Assembly (NCBI GenBank): GCA_945897885.1
Contig: CAMDGU010000027.1
Span: forward strand, 1 to 39,399
Length of the DNA stretch: 39,399 nt
Direction of reading: 5' to 3'
From: Chitinophaga pinensis
GTDB lineage: Bacteria; Bacteroidota; Bacteroidia; NS11-12g; UBA9320
The notes beneath the pieces are model-generated. The model had not been told where the DNA came from, did not search any database, and saw only the letters and a list, made by a program, of their open reading frames with translations. The stretch's first letter is position 1. Every line of letters starts with the position of its first letter. Below are positions 8,849 to 17,800 of the stretch, piece by piece. The position numbers and the translations under genes are program-made.

Positions 8849-9277
8849 TTAGAGATCTAATATTTTTTTAGTTTTATCTGATAATTTTTGAATTTTAATT
8901 TCGATGACGGCCTGAACTAATTTTTGATTATTTACCAGTTCTTTTATCTCAAGTATTGGGTCCGAATTTTCAGGGTTATGCATCAATAAATAATCCAAAC
9001 CTTTAAATTCTTTTGCCAAAATTCCAAGTGTACCTTTATTTTTAAATAATTTGTACTCATTGTTATTTTCACGATCATTATTGGAAAAACAAATGAAGTA
9101 AGAATTTCCCTGACTCGTTTCAATTTCAATTTCAGCACCTCTTTCAAAATTAAAATACTCCGTTTTGTTGAGGTAATGCACAAATTCTAAATGTGATGAA
9201 GAGGAAACAATACCCAGAATATAGTTTTCATCGGTTTCTTCTTCCCACTCCAATATCAGTTTTTTCTTCTTTGTCAT
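8849..9277 (-). CDS. IPExxxVDY family protein
   Basis: 142-residue acidic soluble protein of the Bacteroidota family named for an IPExxxVDY motif. Here the motif is degenerate, AKEFKGLDYLLM near residues 90–101, but it sits at the usual place, with the typical N-terminus (KLILEWEEE…YILGIVSSSSHLEFVHYLNK) and a Glu/Lys-rich tail. Function is unknown; in flavobacteria the gene usually lies beside pyk, as here (pyk starts 113 bp downstream). Its ATG overlaps the TGA of pth (ATGA at 9277–9274), indicating translational coupling. Confidence 0.72.
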   Translation of the reverse strand: MTKKKKLILEWEEETDENYILGIVSSSSHLEFVHYLNKTEYFNFERGAEIEIETSQGNSYFICFSNNDRENNNEYKLFKNKGTLGILAKEFKGLDYLLMHNPENSDPILEIKELVNNQKLVQAVIEIKIQKLSDKTKKILDL

Positions 9278-9837
9278 CCCTGATTTATTTTGTTCATAGC
9301 CCTTTCACAGCCTTCAAGCACAAATAATTCAACGGCTTTTATAGCGTTCTCAATTCCCTTTTTTATCTCTGGAATTTCTGGCTCAGTCCATTTACCAAGC
9401 ACAAAATCTACCTGGCGGCCTTTTTCAAAAGTATTGCCAATTCCAAATCTAAGCCGCGGATATTCTATTGAATTAAATACTTCATTAATGTTTTTTAAAC
9501 CATTGTGCCCGGCATCACTTCCCTTGCTGCGCAATCGCAATTTAGAAATAGGTAAAGCCAAATCATCTGCTATTACCAAAATATTTTCTTTTTCAATATT
9601 TAACTTATTGGCCCAATATGCCGCCGCTTTGCCACTCAAATTCATATAAGTGGTTGGTTTTATACAATGCAATTGTTTGCCTTTTAGTTTTATTAAAGCA
9701 TAATTAGCAAGCCTGTCAGAGCTAAAGGTAGCTTCGTATTTGGCTGCCATCGTATCAAGTACATCGAAACCTATATTGTGCCTGGTATGTTCGTAGTCAG
9801 TCCCAATATTGCCCAATCCAACTATTAAAAATTTCAT
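9274..9837 (-). CDS. pth: peptidyl-tRNA hydrolase
   Basis: Cleaves the ester bond of peptidyl-tRNAs that drop off ribosomes, recycling tRNA. The 187-residue protein begins MKFLIVGLGNIGTDYEHTRHNIGFDVLD: family signature with Asn9-type and catalytic His20-type residues present. KPTTYMNLSGKA and the block with VIADDLALPISKLRLRSKGSDAGHNGLKNI carry the substrate-binding Asn and Asp. Length is normal. It is 38 bp downstream of the LolC/E-like permease gene and overlaps the IPExxxVDY gene by 4 bp. Confidence 0.96.
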   Translation of the reverse strand: MKFLIVGLGNIGTDYEHTRHNIGFDVLDTMAAKYEATFSSDRLANYALIKLKGKQLHCIKPTTYMNLSGKAAAYWANKLNIEKENILVIADDLALPISKLRLRSKGSDAGHNGLKNINEVFNSIEYPRLRFGIGNTFEKGRQVDFVLGKWTEPEIPEIKKGIENAIKAVELFVLEGCERAMNKINQG

Positions 9838-9875
9838 TTCTGTGTTGTGTTAAAATATTTTGGTTGTCAATTTTA

Positions 9876-11066
9876 TTATAATTTTCTGATAGGTATCCAA
9901 GCGTTAACAAGCCCTATAATCATTGAAATAGTAAATACAAAAATAAAATCCATCGGTTTTAAAGCCATCGGATAGGCATCTACCACACTGTTTTCAATAC
10001 CAAGCAATCCATATTTTATTTGCAGCCAACCAATTATTCCTCCAATTAAAATTCCTATTAATGAGCCAACTATGGATATTACCAATCCTGATAGCATAAA
10101 AACGGATTTAATAGTTTGGTTGGTAGCCCCCATACTTTTTAGAATCGAGATGTCTTTTTCTTTTTCAATAATAAGCATGGTTAAGGCACCTGCCATATTA
10201 AAAGCTGCTATCAAAAGTATAAAACTGAGTATAGCAAAGGTGGCTATTTTTTCACTTTTAAATATTTTATAAATACTTTCCTTTTGTTGGTATTGGTCTT
10301 TTATGATAAATTTATTTCCTAAAGATTTTGATAGGTCGTCTTTAATTTTACTGATTTTAAAATTGGGTTTTACCGAAATTTCTAAAGCCGATAATTCATT
10401 TTTATAACCTAATAAACTGCTGGCAAAGGGCAGTGAAACTAATACATAGCGGCTGTCTATTTCTTCCTGCACAAAAAAGCTTCCGGTGGGTAGCAAACGT
10501 TCTATCGTTAAATTTTGTTCGGGATTTAAGTTTTCAAATTCCCCTTTTTTAGGAACATAAATCGTGACAAAACCCACAGTGTTATTAATATTTAACCCAA
10601 GTTTTGATGCCAGTTCATAACCAAATACACCACCATTAATTGAACTGTTTCCAAGTTTAAAACTGCCTTCTACAAGGGTACAATCAATTTGGGTTACCCT
10701 GTTATAATTATCAGAAACCCCTTTAATAATAGCTATTTCCTGCGATTCGCCGTATTTAAGTACGGCATTGTCTTCCAATACTTGTGCAATATCAGATACT
10801 CCTTCAAGTTTTTTAAGTTGTTCAAATTTTGCAGAATCAATGGTAAATGTTTTGCCTTTTACGGTTTCAATTTTTAAGGCCGGATCAAACGATGTAAATA
10901 ATCCTGTGAGGGTATTTTCAAATCCATTAAGTGCTGAAAGTACTATAATCATTGCTGCTGCCCCAACAGCAAATGCAAGTGCCGTAATGCCTGAAATAAT
11001 ATTTATGGCATTGGTTTTCTTTTTCGAAAACACATAGCGAAACGCAAATATTAAGGATAATCTCAT
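9876..11066 (-). CDS. ABC transporter permease, LolC/LolE-like (FtsX domain)
   Basis: 396-residue inner-membrane permease. It has an N-terminal helix (about 20–45, IISGITALAFAVGAAAMIIVLSALNGFE), a large periplasmic MacB-type domain (about 50–260) and three C-terminal helices with the FtsX fold (about 275–305, 325–350, 370–390), including the block EKEKDISILKSMGATNQTI typical of the coupling loop. This is the architecture of LolC/LolE, which releases lipoproteins to LolA. No ATPase (LolD) gene is adjacent, which is common in Bacteroidota. A role in lipoprotein export is inference from family. It lies between rbfA (57 bp) and pth (38 bp). Confidence 0.85.
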   Translation of the reverse strand: MRLSLIFAFRYVFSKKKTNAINIISGITALAFAVGAAAMIIVLSALNGFENTLTGLFTSFDPALKIETVKGKTFTIDSAKFEQLKKLEGVSDIAQVLEDNAVLKYGESQEIAIIKGVSDNYNRVTQIDCTLVEGSFKLGNSSINGGVFGYELASKLGLNINNTVGFVTIYVPKKGEFENLNPEQNLTIERLLPTGSFFVQEEIDSRYVLVSLPFASSLLGYKNELSALEISVKPNFKISKIKDDLSKSLGNKFIIKDQYQQKESIYKIFKSEKIATFAILSFILLIAAFNMAGALTMLIIEKEKDISILKSMGATNQTIKSVFMLSGLVISIVGSLIGILIGGIIGWLQIKYGLLGIENSVVDAYPMALKPMDFIFVFTISMIIGLVNAWIPIRKL

Positions 11067-11123
11067 GGATTAAAGCAAATGAAAACTAACAGTTATAAAA
11101 AACCGAAAATGTAAAATTAATTA

Positions 11124-11480
11124 CTACTCTTCTTCTTTTCTTATTTTTTCTAGCAATCGCTCAATATGCTCGGCATTATCTAGAGTTGTATCTAAGTAAA
11201 AATGAAGGTTTGGAATTTTTCTTACTTGATTTTTTATTTTATCGCTAAGTGCTTTTCTAATTAAAGGATTGTGAAATTGAATAAGTTCTAATAACTCCTG
11301 TTTTTTGGGATAATTCATAATTCCGATATAAACTTTTGCAATACCCAAATCAGCTGAAACTCTAACTTCCATTATGGTTATAAATGCGTTTTCAAAAAGT
11401 TTGGAAGAAAGAGAGTTGAAAATTTCACTTAAGTCACGTTGTATTTGCCTTGCCAATTTATCCGTTCGTTTTCCACTCAT
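11124..11480 (-). CDS. rbfA: ribosome-binding factor A
   Basis: Late assembly factor of the 30S subunit, binding near the 5' helix of 16S rRNA. The start taken is ATG at 11480 (MSGKRTDKLARQIQRDLSEI), giving 118 residues. The frame can be extended to a TTG at 11498, but that extension contains a -7 promoter box, so it is unlikely to be translated. The KH-like fold shows ITIMEVRVSADLGIAKVYIGI near 35–55 and an IPNLHFYLDTTLDNAEHIERLLEKI end, as in RbfA. It is the first gene of a minus-strand run rbfA – LolC/E-like – pth – IPExxxVDY, divergent from the giant secreted protein. Confidence 0.9.
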   Translation of the reverse strand: MSGKRTDKLARQIQRDLSEIFNSLSSKLFENAFITIMEVRVSADLGIAKVYIGIMNYPKKQELLELIQFHNPLIRKALSDKIKNQVRKIPNLHFYLDTTLDNAEHIERLLEKIRKEEE

Positions 11481-11484
11481 ACCG

Positions 11485-11492
11485 CAAACGTA
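11485..11492 (-). promoter_or_regulatory. -7 element abutting the rbfA start
   Basis: Minus-strand TACGTTTG fits TAnnTTTG. Only 4 bp separate it from the rbfA ATG, which would make the mRNA leaderless or nearly so. No -33 element at the normal distance. Confidence 0.42.
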
Positions 11493-11656
11493 CAACAAAA
11501 ATTTTATTTACTTATTTAAGCCTAATCGAAGTCATATTTTAGTAAGCTAATAACCCATGTAATGTTTATTAAAAATATTGTTTAAATTGCATGAAATTTT
11601 GGCTGCGAGCAACTTATTTACCGCGCGAGTAGTCTACATTACATAATGGTTTGGTT

Positions 11657-14600
11657 ATGAAAAAATTAGTACTTAAGTTATTTTTAATTCTTTTGTTTTT
11701 GGGAAATCAATATTCCAAAGCAGATCATATTGTTGGGAATGATATCACCTATAGATGTTCACCAACCAATGATAGTATTTTTACAATTATCTTTAATTTT
11801 TATAGAGATTGTAATGGATGTTATGTTCTCGGTCAGTCTCCTAAATGTGGAACCTCAGAAAATTGCGGATCGAGCCAAACTGCTCCAACTTCTCTAACTT
11901 TAAGTTGCACTTCATCGGGTACCAATTTAGGGACTATTAGTATGACCCGAACCAGCATTACCGATATTACTAAAACATGCAAGAAGGAGAAAAGTCGATG
12001 TGCGCAACCTTGTAACGGATCCTATCCTTATGGCATAGAGCGTCATACATTTGAGGGTACTGTAGACTTAAGATCATATATGAAAAATGGCTGCTGTAGA
12101 TTTACGGTATCTGTATTACTTTATGTACGAGGGGCAAAAATCACAACAGGTATGCAGCAACAAGGCTTTTTTACGTTTGTAGAGTTTGACGCGTGTAAAA
12201 AACCATGTAATAGTTCACCTCAGTTAACCAATGATCCAGTGGCTATTGTTTGCTGCAATCAACCTTATTTTTTTAATAATGGTGCTGTAGATACGGTTAA
12301 TTATGATTCATTATCTTATTCCTTAGCACCAGCATATCAGTCTTCTGGCGCTCAGGTAAGTTACACATCTCCTTACAGTGCTACTTATCCAATGAAGGCT
12401 TATTTTGTTGGATCATTTTCACCGCCATATTCCAATCCCAATGCCGATCCTCCAATAGGAATTTTTCTTGACCCTGAAACCGGTGACCTTATTTTTACCC
12501 CCACTGAATGTGGGCAGGAGGCAGTGGTGGTTATGCAAATAACTGAATGGCGAAAGAATAGCAAAGGAAAGTATGAAAATGTGGGTATTACCCGGCGTGA
12601 TATGCAATTTATTGTTCAAAATTGCCCGGCCAATAATCCGCCCAAAATAACCAATAAAGTGTTTAAGTATAGCGTATGTGCCGGCACCCAGCTTTGTTTT
12701 GATGTAACCACAGAAGATAAACCTTTCGTGCCGCCACCACCCGCTAAAACTCCCGACCCTGATACGGTTAATCTAACATGGAATCGCGGTATACCGGGGG
12801 CTACTTTTACGATAAAAAATACCAAAGCCCGTGAAAAAGTTGGAACATTTTGCTGGACTCCTAAAAAGAACCAAGCCAGTGATTTGCCTTATACCTTTAC
12901 AGCCACTGCCATTGACGATGCCTGTCCTAAAAATGCAATTACTACCAGGTCGTTTTCGATTGTTGTAAAACCATTAGCTGAAGCCGAAAGAGATGTGGAT
13001 ACATTTGACTGTGGGAAATACAGCATAGAAAGCAAGGTCTTTCCCAATTTTAAAACCCCCGCATCCTATTTTTGGGAATTATCTGATTCGAATAATTTGG
13101 CTTTAGGTCGAAATTATTATTATTTTAAAAGTAACAATGGAACAAAGTCAAATAAAGTTATAGATACCATTCAATTTAGAAAAGGAGGAAAGTATATTAT
13201 ACACCATCGTGTAAATAATTCAGTTAATTGTCCTACTGATTATTTTGATACGCTAGTGGTTCCACCCTTATTGGAGGTTGATTTGGCTTTAGGACCCGAT
13301 ACTTTTGTGTGTGCCGGAACTACACTACGATTAGGAGCGAAGGTAGCTCATGGTGTTCCCTCTTTTAAATATCAATGGTTTACTCCTGTTAAATTTAACA
13401 AGAAAGATAGTTTAGATTACATCAATGTTACCATGACTACTCATGATAGTACATTTAGAGTAGAAATATCAGATAAAAATAAGTGTACAGCTTACGATAC
13501 CATTAATGTGTTTTTAAAACCTAATCCAAAAGTGGATATGGGAAAAGACCCAAGAATATGCTGGTATGATAGTGTAACAATTACGCCAAATGCGAAATTT
13601 GCTTATTGGGTAGATCCTATGCTTGGTGATACCTTGCAACAAGGAGATACCCTATTATGGCAATGGAAAAAGGATGGTTTGGATTATGGTACTGATACAT
13701 TTTTACGAATTGCTGAACGAGGAATATATACTTCCACAGTTACAGATAGCTTAGGGTGTACTTTTACGGATACCTTAAATCTTCTGGTAAACGACACCCT
13801 ATACCCAAATGCCGGCCCCGACCAAACTAAATGTTTTAACGATACATTGGTATTAAACGCAAATGGACTGGATACGGTAGCTAATACTAAAAGTGGAACA
13901 TATTTATGGTATAAAGGTTTACCAAAAACGCCACCATCCTTTAGCACCGGCGAAAAAATTAAATTTAAAGTTCAAACATCAAGCCCATATTTACTAGAAC
14001 TCCAAGTTCAAGAGGATACAGTAAGATGTTATGGATTTGATACCGTAGATATAACCGTAAATCCATTACCTAAACTCACGTTAACAGCCCCTCAAAAATT
14101 TTGCTGCGATTATGGAAACGTATCGATGGGAAGTAGCACATTTGCAAGCCCCACGGGAGGTGTTTGGAGTTGCCGTCAAAATTCAGCTTATGTCAGTGGA
14201 AATAATTTTCTAACCCCAATAGCATGTGATCCTAAAAAGGCAGGAGTTTTTTCACTTATTTATACCTATACCGAACCAATTACTAAATGTATAAATAAAG
14301 ATAGTACGAGATTTACCATTAATCCTTTGCCAGGGTTGCTATTTGAAGGAGGAACAATTTGTCAAAATGCAGAAGAGGTATCATTAAAACCTTATATTAA
14401 AGCACCATTGAATTTAAACTCAATGGTTAATGTTAAGTTCAGATTGTTAAAAACAATAGCAAAAACCGGAGGTGGATTTGTTACGGATACGGATATTCCA
14501 ACAGATAAGGATGCAAGTTTAAATTATGATTTTTGGCTAAGGGTAGGCAAGGGGTTAATGGATTTACAAGGCAAAAATAAAGATTCGATACAGTTAGAAA

Positions 14601-16324
14601 TTACAATTCAAGACGGGGAGGGATGTTTTAATAAAGATACAACGTGGTTTTATATTGTAAATGTGCCAACTATTACATTCAATGCATTTCCCGATTTGTG
14701 TATTGATGCGGGTATTGTTAATTTAACAAACATAAGTAACACTAAACCTGTTACGGGTAAATGGTCGGTTATTGATAGTGCCGGCACTACAAAATCCAAG
14801 TCATTACTTCAAATTGGTTTGGACAAAAATAATGGGGACACATTAAATACAAATTTACTTAGCTTACAAAATGGACCGGGTTTATATAAACTGAGATATA
14901 CGGATGTTTCAACCGGTTGCTATATCAAACGTGATACCTTTATCAGAATTAATCCGTTGCCTAAAGTAACCATAGGGATTACACCAAGCGGCGACCAAGG
15001 CAAGTTTTGTGAAATTGATGCAGATGTAACACTTAATGCATCTCCGGCAGGTGGTATTTGGTCGAGTTCGGTTGCAGGGGTTATTAGTGGTGGCGTTTTT
15101 AAACCATCCAAGGTGCCGGCCACTGAAAGGGATAAGTTTATAACATTAACATACACCTATGTGCATCCCACTACAAAATGTGATACATCAAAATCGCTTC
15201 TTGTTTATGTTCAAAGTGCTCCAACTATTGATATTATTACACCTGATATTGAAGCTTGCCGAACCAATAACATGAAGTTTACACTTACTGCTGATTATAA
15301 ATTTACAAGTAAAATAAATTGGGTTCATAGCGCAGGTAGTGTAAGAGGTAGTTTTGATAATAACCAACAATTGGTAAACAGTAATCCTACAACCTATAAT
15401 TTATCACCTCGTAGTGATAGTGCAACGAATATATTAATTACAGCCTTTACCGAGTCAGAAGGTGTTTGTCCATTTGCCCAGGATTTTATGAATATCACAA
15501 TTAATCCTAAGCCTCATGGATCCATAGCGGTAGACGATCCTGACGGCTGTGTTCCACATACTGCTAATTTTACTTCAAGAATTAATAATAAAATCGATTC
15601 AGTAGCTTCAAAATATACCTGGAAGTTTGGGGATGGTGATTCTGCCAATACTAAAAATGCATCTCATACCTACATCAAAACAGGTCCTAATTCTGTAAAT
15701 CTTAAAATTGTTAGTGATAAAGGATGCGATAGCACAATAGGTCCTATTTTGGTTGATGTTTACCCAATACCAGTTGCCGATTTTGTACCAAATCCAAATA
15801 ATAGTACCACTGCGGCATTACCAAGGTTTAAATTTACAGACCAAAGCAGTGTTGGTTTGGGTAATAAGCTAACTAGTCATATTTGGGATTTTGGAGATCT
15901 GAATTCAGATGCCGACACTTCCACTAAGGTTAATCCTGAGTATTATTATTCAAGTGACACAGGAACCTATTATGTTTCATTAATTGTAGAAACAGAACAT
16001 GGGTGCAGGGATACTATTTCCAAACCTGTAATAGTTGGGCCTGATATCTTGGTTTATATTCCAAACGTATTTACCCCTGATGGAGCCGGTCCATTAAAGA
16101 ATGATAAATTTTGGGTAGAGGCTAGTGGATATGATTCATACCAAATTTTAATTTTTAATAGATGGGGTGAAAAGCTTTATGAATCTGACAAGCTTGAAGA
16201 ACCTTGGGACGGAAAGTTTAAAGGTGAGTTGGTTCAAATGGATGCCTACGTTTATGAGGTTCAAGTTACTAGTTTTAGTAAAAAGCTCTATAAATTTTCG
16301 GGAACAGTATTGCTTGTCCGTTAA
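11657..16324 (+). CDS. giant secreted protein with PKD-like repeats and T9SS type B C-terminal domain
   Basis: 1555 residues from ATG 11657; a TTG two codons earlier is possible but ATG gives a clean signal peptide (MKKLVLKLFLILLFLGNQYSKA). The mature N-terminus, DHIVGNDITYRC followed by IFNFYRDCNGC, is a Cys-rich module seen at the start of many large Bacteroidota surface proteins. Ig/SprB-like repeats follow with recurring PNAGPD-, LPKLT- and G.YSLIYTYT-type strands. Two PKD domains stand out: WKFGDGDSANTKNASHTY near 1325 and WDFGDLNSD near 1415. The last ~85 residues (YIPNVFTPDGAGPLKNDKF, FNRWGEKLYES, WDGKFKGELVQMDAYVYEV) are the gliding motility-associated sorting domain used by the T9SS. 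Predicted role: surface adhesin or biofilm/gliding protein. A LysE-like gene starts 28 bp later. Confidence 0.88.
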   Translation: MKKLVLKLFLILLFLGNQYSKADHIVGNDITYRCSPTNDSIFTIIFNFYRDCNGCYVLGQSPKCGTSENCGSSQTAPTSLTLSCTSSGTNLGTISMTRTSITDITKTCKKEKSRCAQPCNGSYPYGIERHTFEGTVDLRSYMKNGCCRFTVSVLLYVRGAKITTGMQQQGFFTFVEFDACKKPCNSSPQLTNDPVAIVCCNQPYFFNNGAVDTVNYDSLSYSLAPAYQSSGAQVSYTSPYSATYPMKAYFVGSFSPPYSNPNADPPIGIFLDPETGDLIFTPTECGQEAVVVMQITEWRKNSKGKYENVGITRRDMQFIVQNCPANNPPKITNKVFKYSVCAGTQLCFDVTTEDKPFVPPPPAKTPDPDTVNLTWNRGIPGATFTIKNTKAREKVGTFCWTPKKNQASDLPYTFTATAIDDACPKNAITTRSFSIVVKPLAEAERDVDTFDCGKYSIESKVFPNFKTPASYFWELSDSNNLALGRNYYYFKSNNGTKSNKVIDTIQFRKGGKYIIHHRVNNSVNCPTDYFDTLVVPPLLEVDLALGPDTFVCAGTTLRLGAKVAHGVPSFKYQWFTPVKFNKKDSLDYINVTMTTHDSTFRVEISDKNKCTAYDTINVFLKPNPKVDMGKDPRICWYDSVTITPNAKFAYWVDPMLGDTLQQGDTLLWQWKKDGLDYGTDTFLRIAERGIYTSTVTDSLGCTFTDTLNLLVNDTLYPNAGPDQTKCFNDTLVLNANGLDTVANTKSGTYLWYKGLPKTPPSFSTGEKIKFKVQTSSPYLLELQVQEDTVRCYGFDTVDITVNPLPKLTLTAPQKFCCDYGNVSMGSSTFASPTGGVWSCRQNSAYVSGNNFLTPIACDPKKAGVFSLIYTYTEPITKCINKDSTRFTINPLPGLLFEGGTICQNAEEVSLKPYIKAPLNLNSMVNVKFRLLKTIAKTGGGFVTDTDIPTDKDASLNYDFWLRVGKGLMDLQGKNKDSIQLEITIQDGEGCFNKDTTWFYIVNVPTITFNAFPDLCIDAGIVNLTNISNTKPVTGKWSVIDSAGTTKSKSLLQIGLDKNNGDTLNTNLLSLQNGPGLYKLRYTDVSTGCYIKRDTFIRINPLPKVTIGITPSGDQGKFCEIDADVTLNASPAGGIWSSSVAGVISGGVFKPSKVPATERDKFITLTYTYVHPTTKCDTSKSLLVYVQSAPTIDIITPDIEACRTNNMKFTLTADYKFTSKINWVHSAGSVRGSFDNNQQLVNSNPTTYNLSPRSDSATNILITAFTESEGVCPFAQDFMNITINPKPHGSIAVDDPDGCVPHTANFTSRINNKIDSVASKYTWKFGDGDSANTKNASHTYIKTGPNSVNLKIVSDKGCDSTIGPILVDVYPIPVADFVPNPNNSTTAALPRFKFTDQSSVGLGNKLTSHIWDFGDLNSDADTSTKVNPEYYYSSDTGTYYVSLIVETEHGCRDTISKPVIVGPDILVYIPNVFTPDGAGPLKNDKFWVEASGYDSYQILIFNRWGEKLYESDKLEEPWDGKFKGELVQMDAYVYEVQVTSFSKKLYKFSGTVLLVR

Positions 16325-16352
16325 AATTGGAAACTTGTGAGTAAGCATAAAT

Positions 16353-16973
16353 TTGAATAATATATTACTCCCTTTTTTCTCAGGCATCGGTATGGGAATA
16401 ATCCTGGGGTTTGGATTTGGTACTATTTTTTTTGCACTCATCCAAAACAGCATTAAGCATGGATTTAAGAAGGGGTTAGATATCGCAATTGGTGTAGTTC
16501 TCAGTGATATTCTGATTGTTTTATTAATCTTATTTGGTTCTCAATATTTAGATGAAGTAGATAAGTATAAAAATTTAATAAAGTACACGGGTGGAATTCT
16601 TTTGATAGGTTTAGGCATTTATCAATTTGTACCTCATAAACCGGTTATGGATAAAAACGGAGTTGTAATTGGAAAATCGCGCTACTTATATATTACCAAA
16701 GGATTCTTTCTTAATTTTATGAATCCTATTAATTTTATTGCTTGGTTAACTATTCAAATACAACTTAAAGGGGTTTATATGTATAATACCATTCAATCCT
16801 TTTACTTTTTTATAGGTTCAATTTTGGCCATATTTACCATAGAAGTGCTTATAAGCAGATTGGCACATCAAATAGGAAAAAGTTTAAGTGAGAGGGTAAT
16901 AAAGGTAATAAACTATACCGCAGGATATATTTTTATAATATTGGGTATAGTATTGTTCTTTAAAAAGATTTAG
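16353..16973 (+). CDS. LysE family transporter
   Basis: 206-residue membrane protein with about six hydrophobic segments, the layout of the LysE/RhtB exporters of amino acids and other small metabolites. The first segment has [40 protein letters not shown]-type sequence, in which the short loop and amphipathic stretch match the family signature. [13 protein letters not shown] near 125–137 is the second conserved block. The start chosen is TTG 16353, the only usual start codon between the upstream in-frame stop at 16338 and ATG 16392; the ATG would cut into the first helix. Its TAG overlaps the TAA of pyrH on the other strand (shared bases 16970–16973). Probably co-transcribed with the giant protein. 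Substrate unknown. Confidence 0.78.
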   Translation: MNNILLPFFSGIGMGIILGFGFGTIFFALIQNSIKHGFKKGLDIAIGVVLSDILIVLLILFGSQYLDEVDKYKNLIKYTGGILLIGLGIYQFVPHKPVMDKNGVVIGKSRYLYITKGFFLNFMNPINFIAWLTIQIQLKGVYMYNTIQSFYFFIGSILAIFTIEVLISRLAHQIGKSLSERVIKVINYTAGYIFIILGIVLFFKKI

Positions 16974-17680
16974 TCTGATACTAAAGTCCCTACAGATTTA
17001 CCATCAAGTAAATCTAAAAGGTTTCCGTTTTTGTTCATGTCAAAAACAATAATTGGAAGGTTATTTTCTTTGCAAAGAGTTATGGCCGTTAAATCCATAA
17101 CATTTAACCCTCGCTTATATACCTCTGAAAAACTGATAGTATCAAATTTTGTAGCAGATGCATCTTTTTCAGGATCGGCTGTATAAACGCCATCAACTCT
17201 TGTGCCTTTTAATATCACATCAGCCTCAATTTCCACAGCTCTTAGTGAAGCTGCCGTATCCGTTGTAAAATAGGGATTACCCGTTCCTGCCCCAAAAATA
17301 ACAACACGACCTTTTTCCAAATGTCTTACAGCTCTTCGGCGAATAAAAGGTTCACAAATTTGTTCCATTTTAATAGCGGAGAGAAGTCTGGTCTTCATAC
17401 CGTATTTTTCTAAAGCACCCTGCAAAGCCATAGCATTTATTACAGTAGCCAGCATTCCCATATAATCACCCTGAGCTCTATCAACCACACCTCCTTGTAC
17501 ACCTTGTACACCTCTAAAAATATTACCACCACCTATTACAATAGCTACCTGAACTCCGGTATCTGAAGCCTTCTTTATTTCAAGGGCATACTGCTCTAGA
17601 ATATTAGAATCAATACCAAATTCTTTCGTGCCCATTAAAGCTTCACCACTTAGTTTTAGTAAAATGCGATTGTATTTCAT
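16970..17680 (-). CDS. pyrH: UMP kinase (uridylate kinase)
   Basis: Phosphorylates UMP to UDP for pyrimidine nucleotide synthesis. The 236-residue amino-acid-kinase fold protein starts [17 protein letters not shown]. It has the nucleotide/UMP loops [13 protein letters not shown] near 45–57, [16 protein letters not shown] near 129–144, [21 protein letters not shown] near 153–173 and VMDLTAI near 194. Length is normal. It follows the tsf terminator by 80 bp and has its own candidate -7 box, so it is separable from rplM–tsf. The frr gene that usually follows pyrH in bacteria is absent; a convergent LysE-like gene is there instead. Confidence 0.97.
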   Translation of the reverse strand: MKYNRILLKLSGEALMGTKEFGIDSNILEQYALEIKKASDTGVQVAIVIGGGNIFRGVQGVQGGVVDRAQGDYMGMLATVINAMALQGALEKYGMKTRLLSAIKMEQICEPFIRRRAVRHLEKGRVVIFGAGTGNPYFTTDTAASLRAVEIEADVILKGTRVDGVYTADPEKDASATKFDTISFSEVYKRGLNVMDLTAITLCKENNLPIIVFDMNKNGNLLDLLDGKSVGTLVSD

Positions 17681-17742
17681 ATTTGTAAAGTTTATTATTT
17701 ATTATAATCCCTTTCTGAAAAAGTAAGGAATAATTTGATATG

Positions 17743-17750
17743 CAAATGTA
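17743..17750 (-). promoter_or_regulatory. -7 element upstream of pyrH
   Basis: Minus-strand TACATTTG fits TAnnTTTG and lies 62 bp before the pyrH ATG, between the tsf terminator and pyrH. No good -33 partner, since the terminator A-tract occupies that position. Confidence 0.42.
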
Positions 17751-17763
17751 AAGGGTATTTCAA

Positions 17764-17796
17764 AAAAAAAGAGAAACTTAAAGTTTCTCTTTTTTT
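17764..17796 (-). terminator. intrinsic terminator of rplM–rpsI–rpsB–tsf
   Basis: A perfect inverted repeat (GAGAAACTT with AAGTTTCTC, extended by seven A/T pairs) with a T-tract on the minus strand, starting 5 bp after the tsf stop. It separates the ribosomal operon from pyrH. Confidence 0.85.
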
Positions 17797-17800
17797 GTAT

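Noticed and set aside
11641-11656. TGGTTTGG before the giant-protein ATG as a -7 element
   Set aside because: The TA is four bases from TTTG instead of two and the distance to ATG is too short; not a match.
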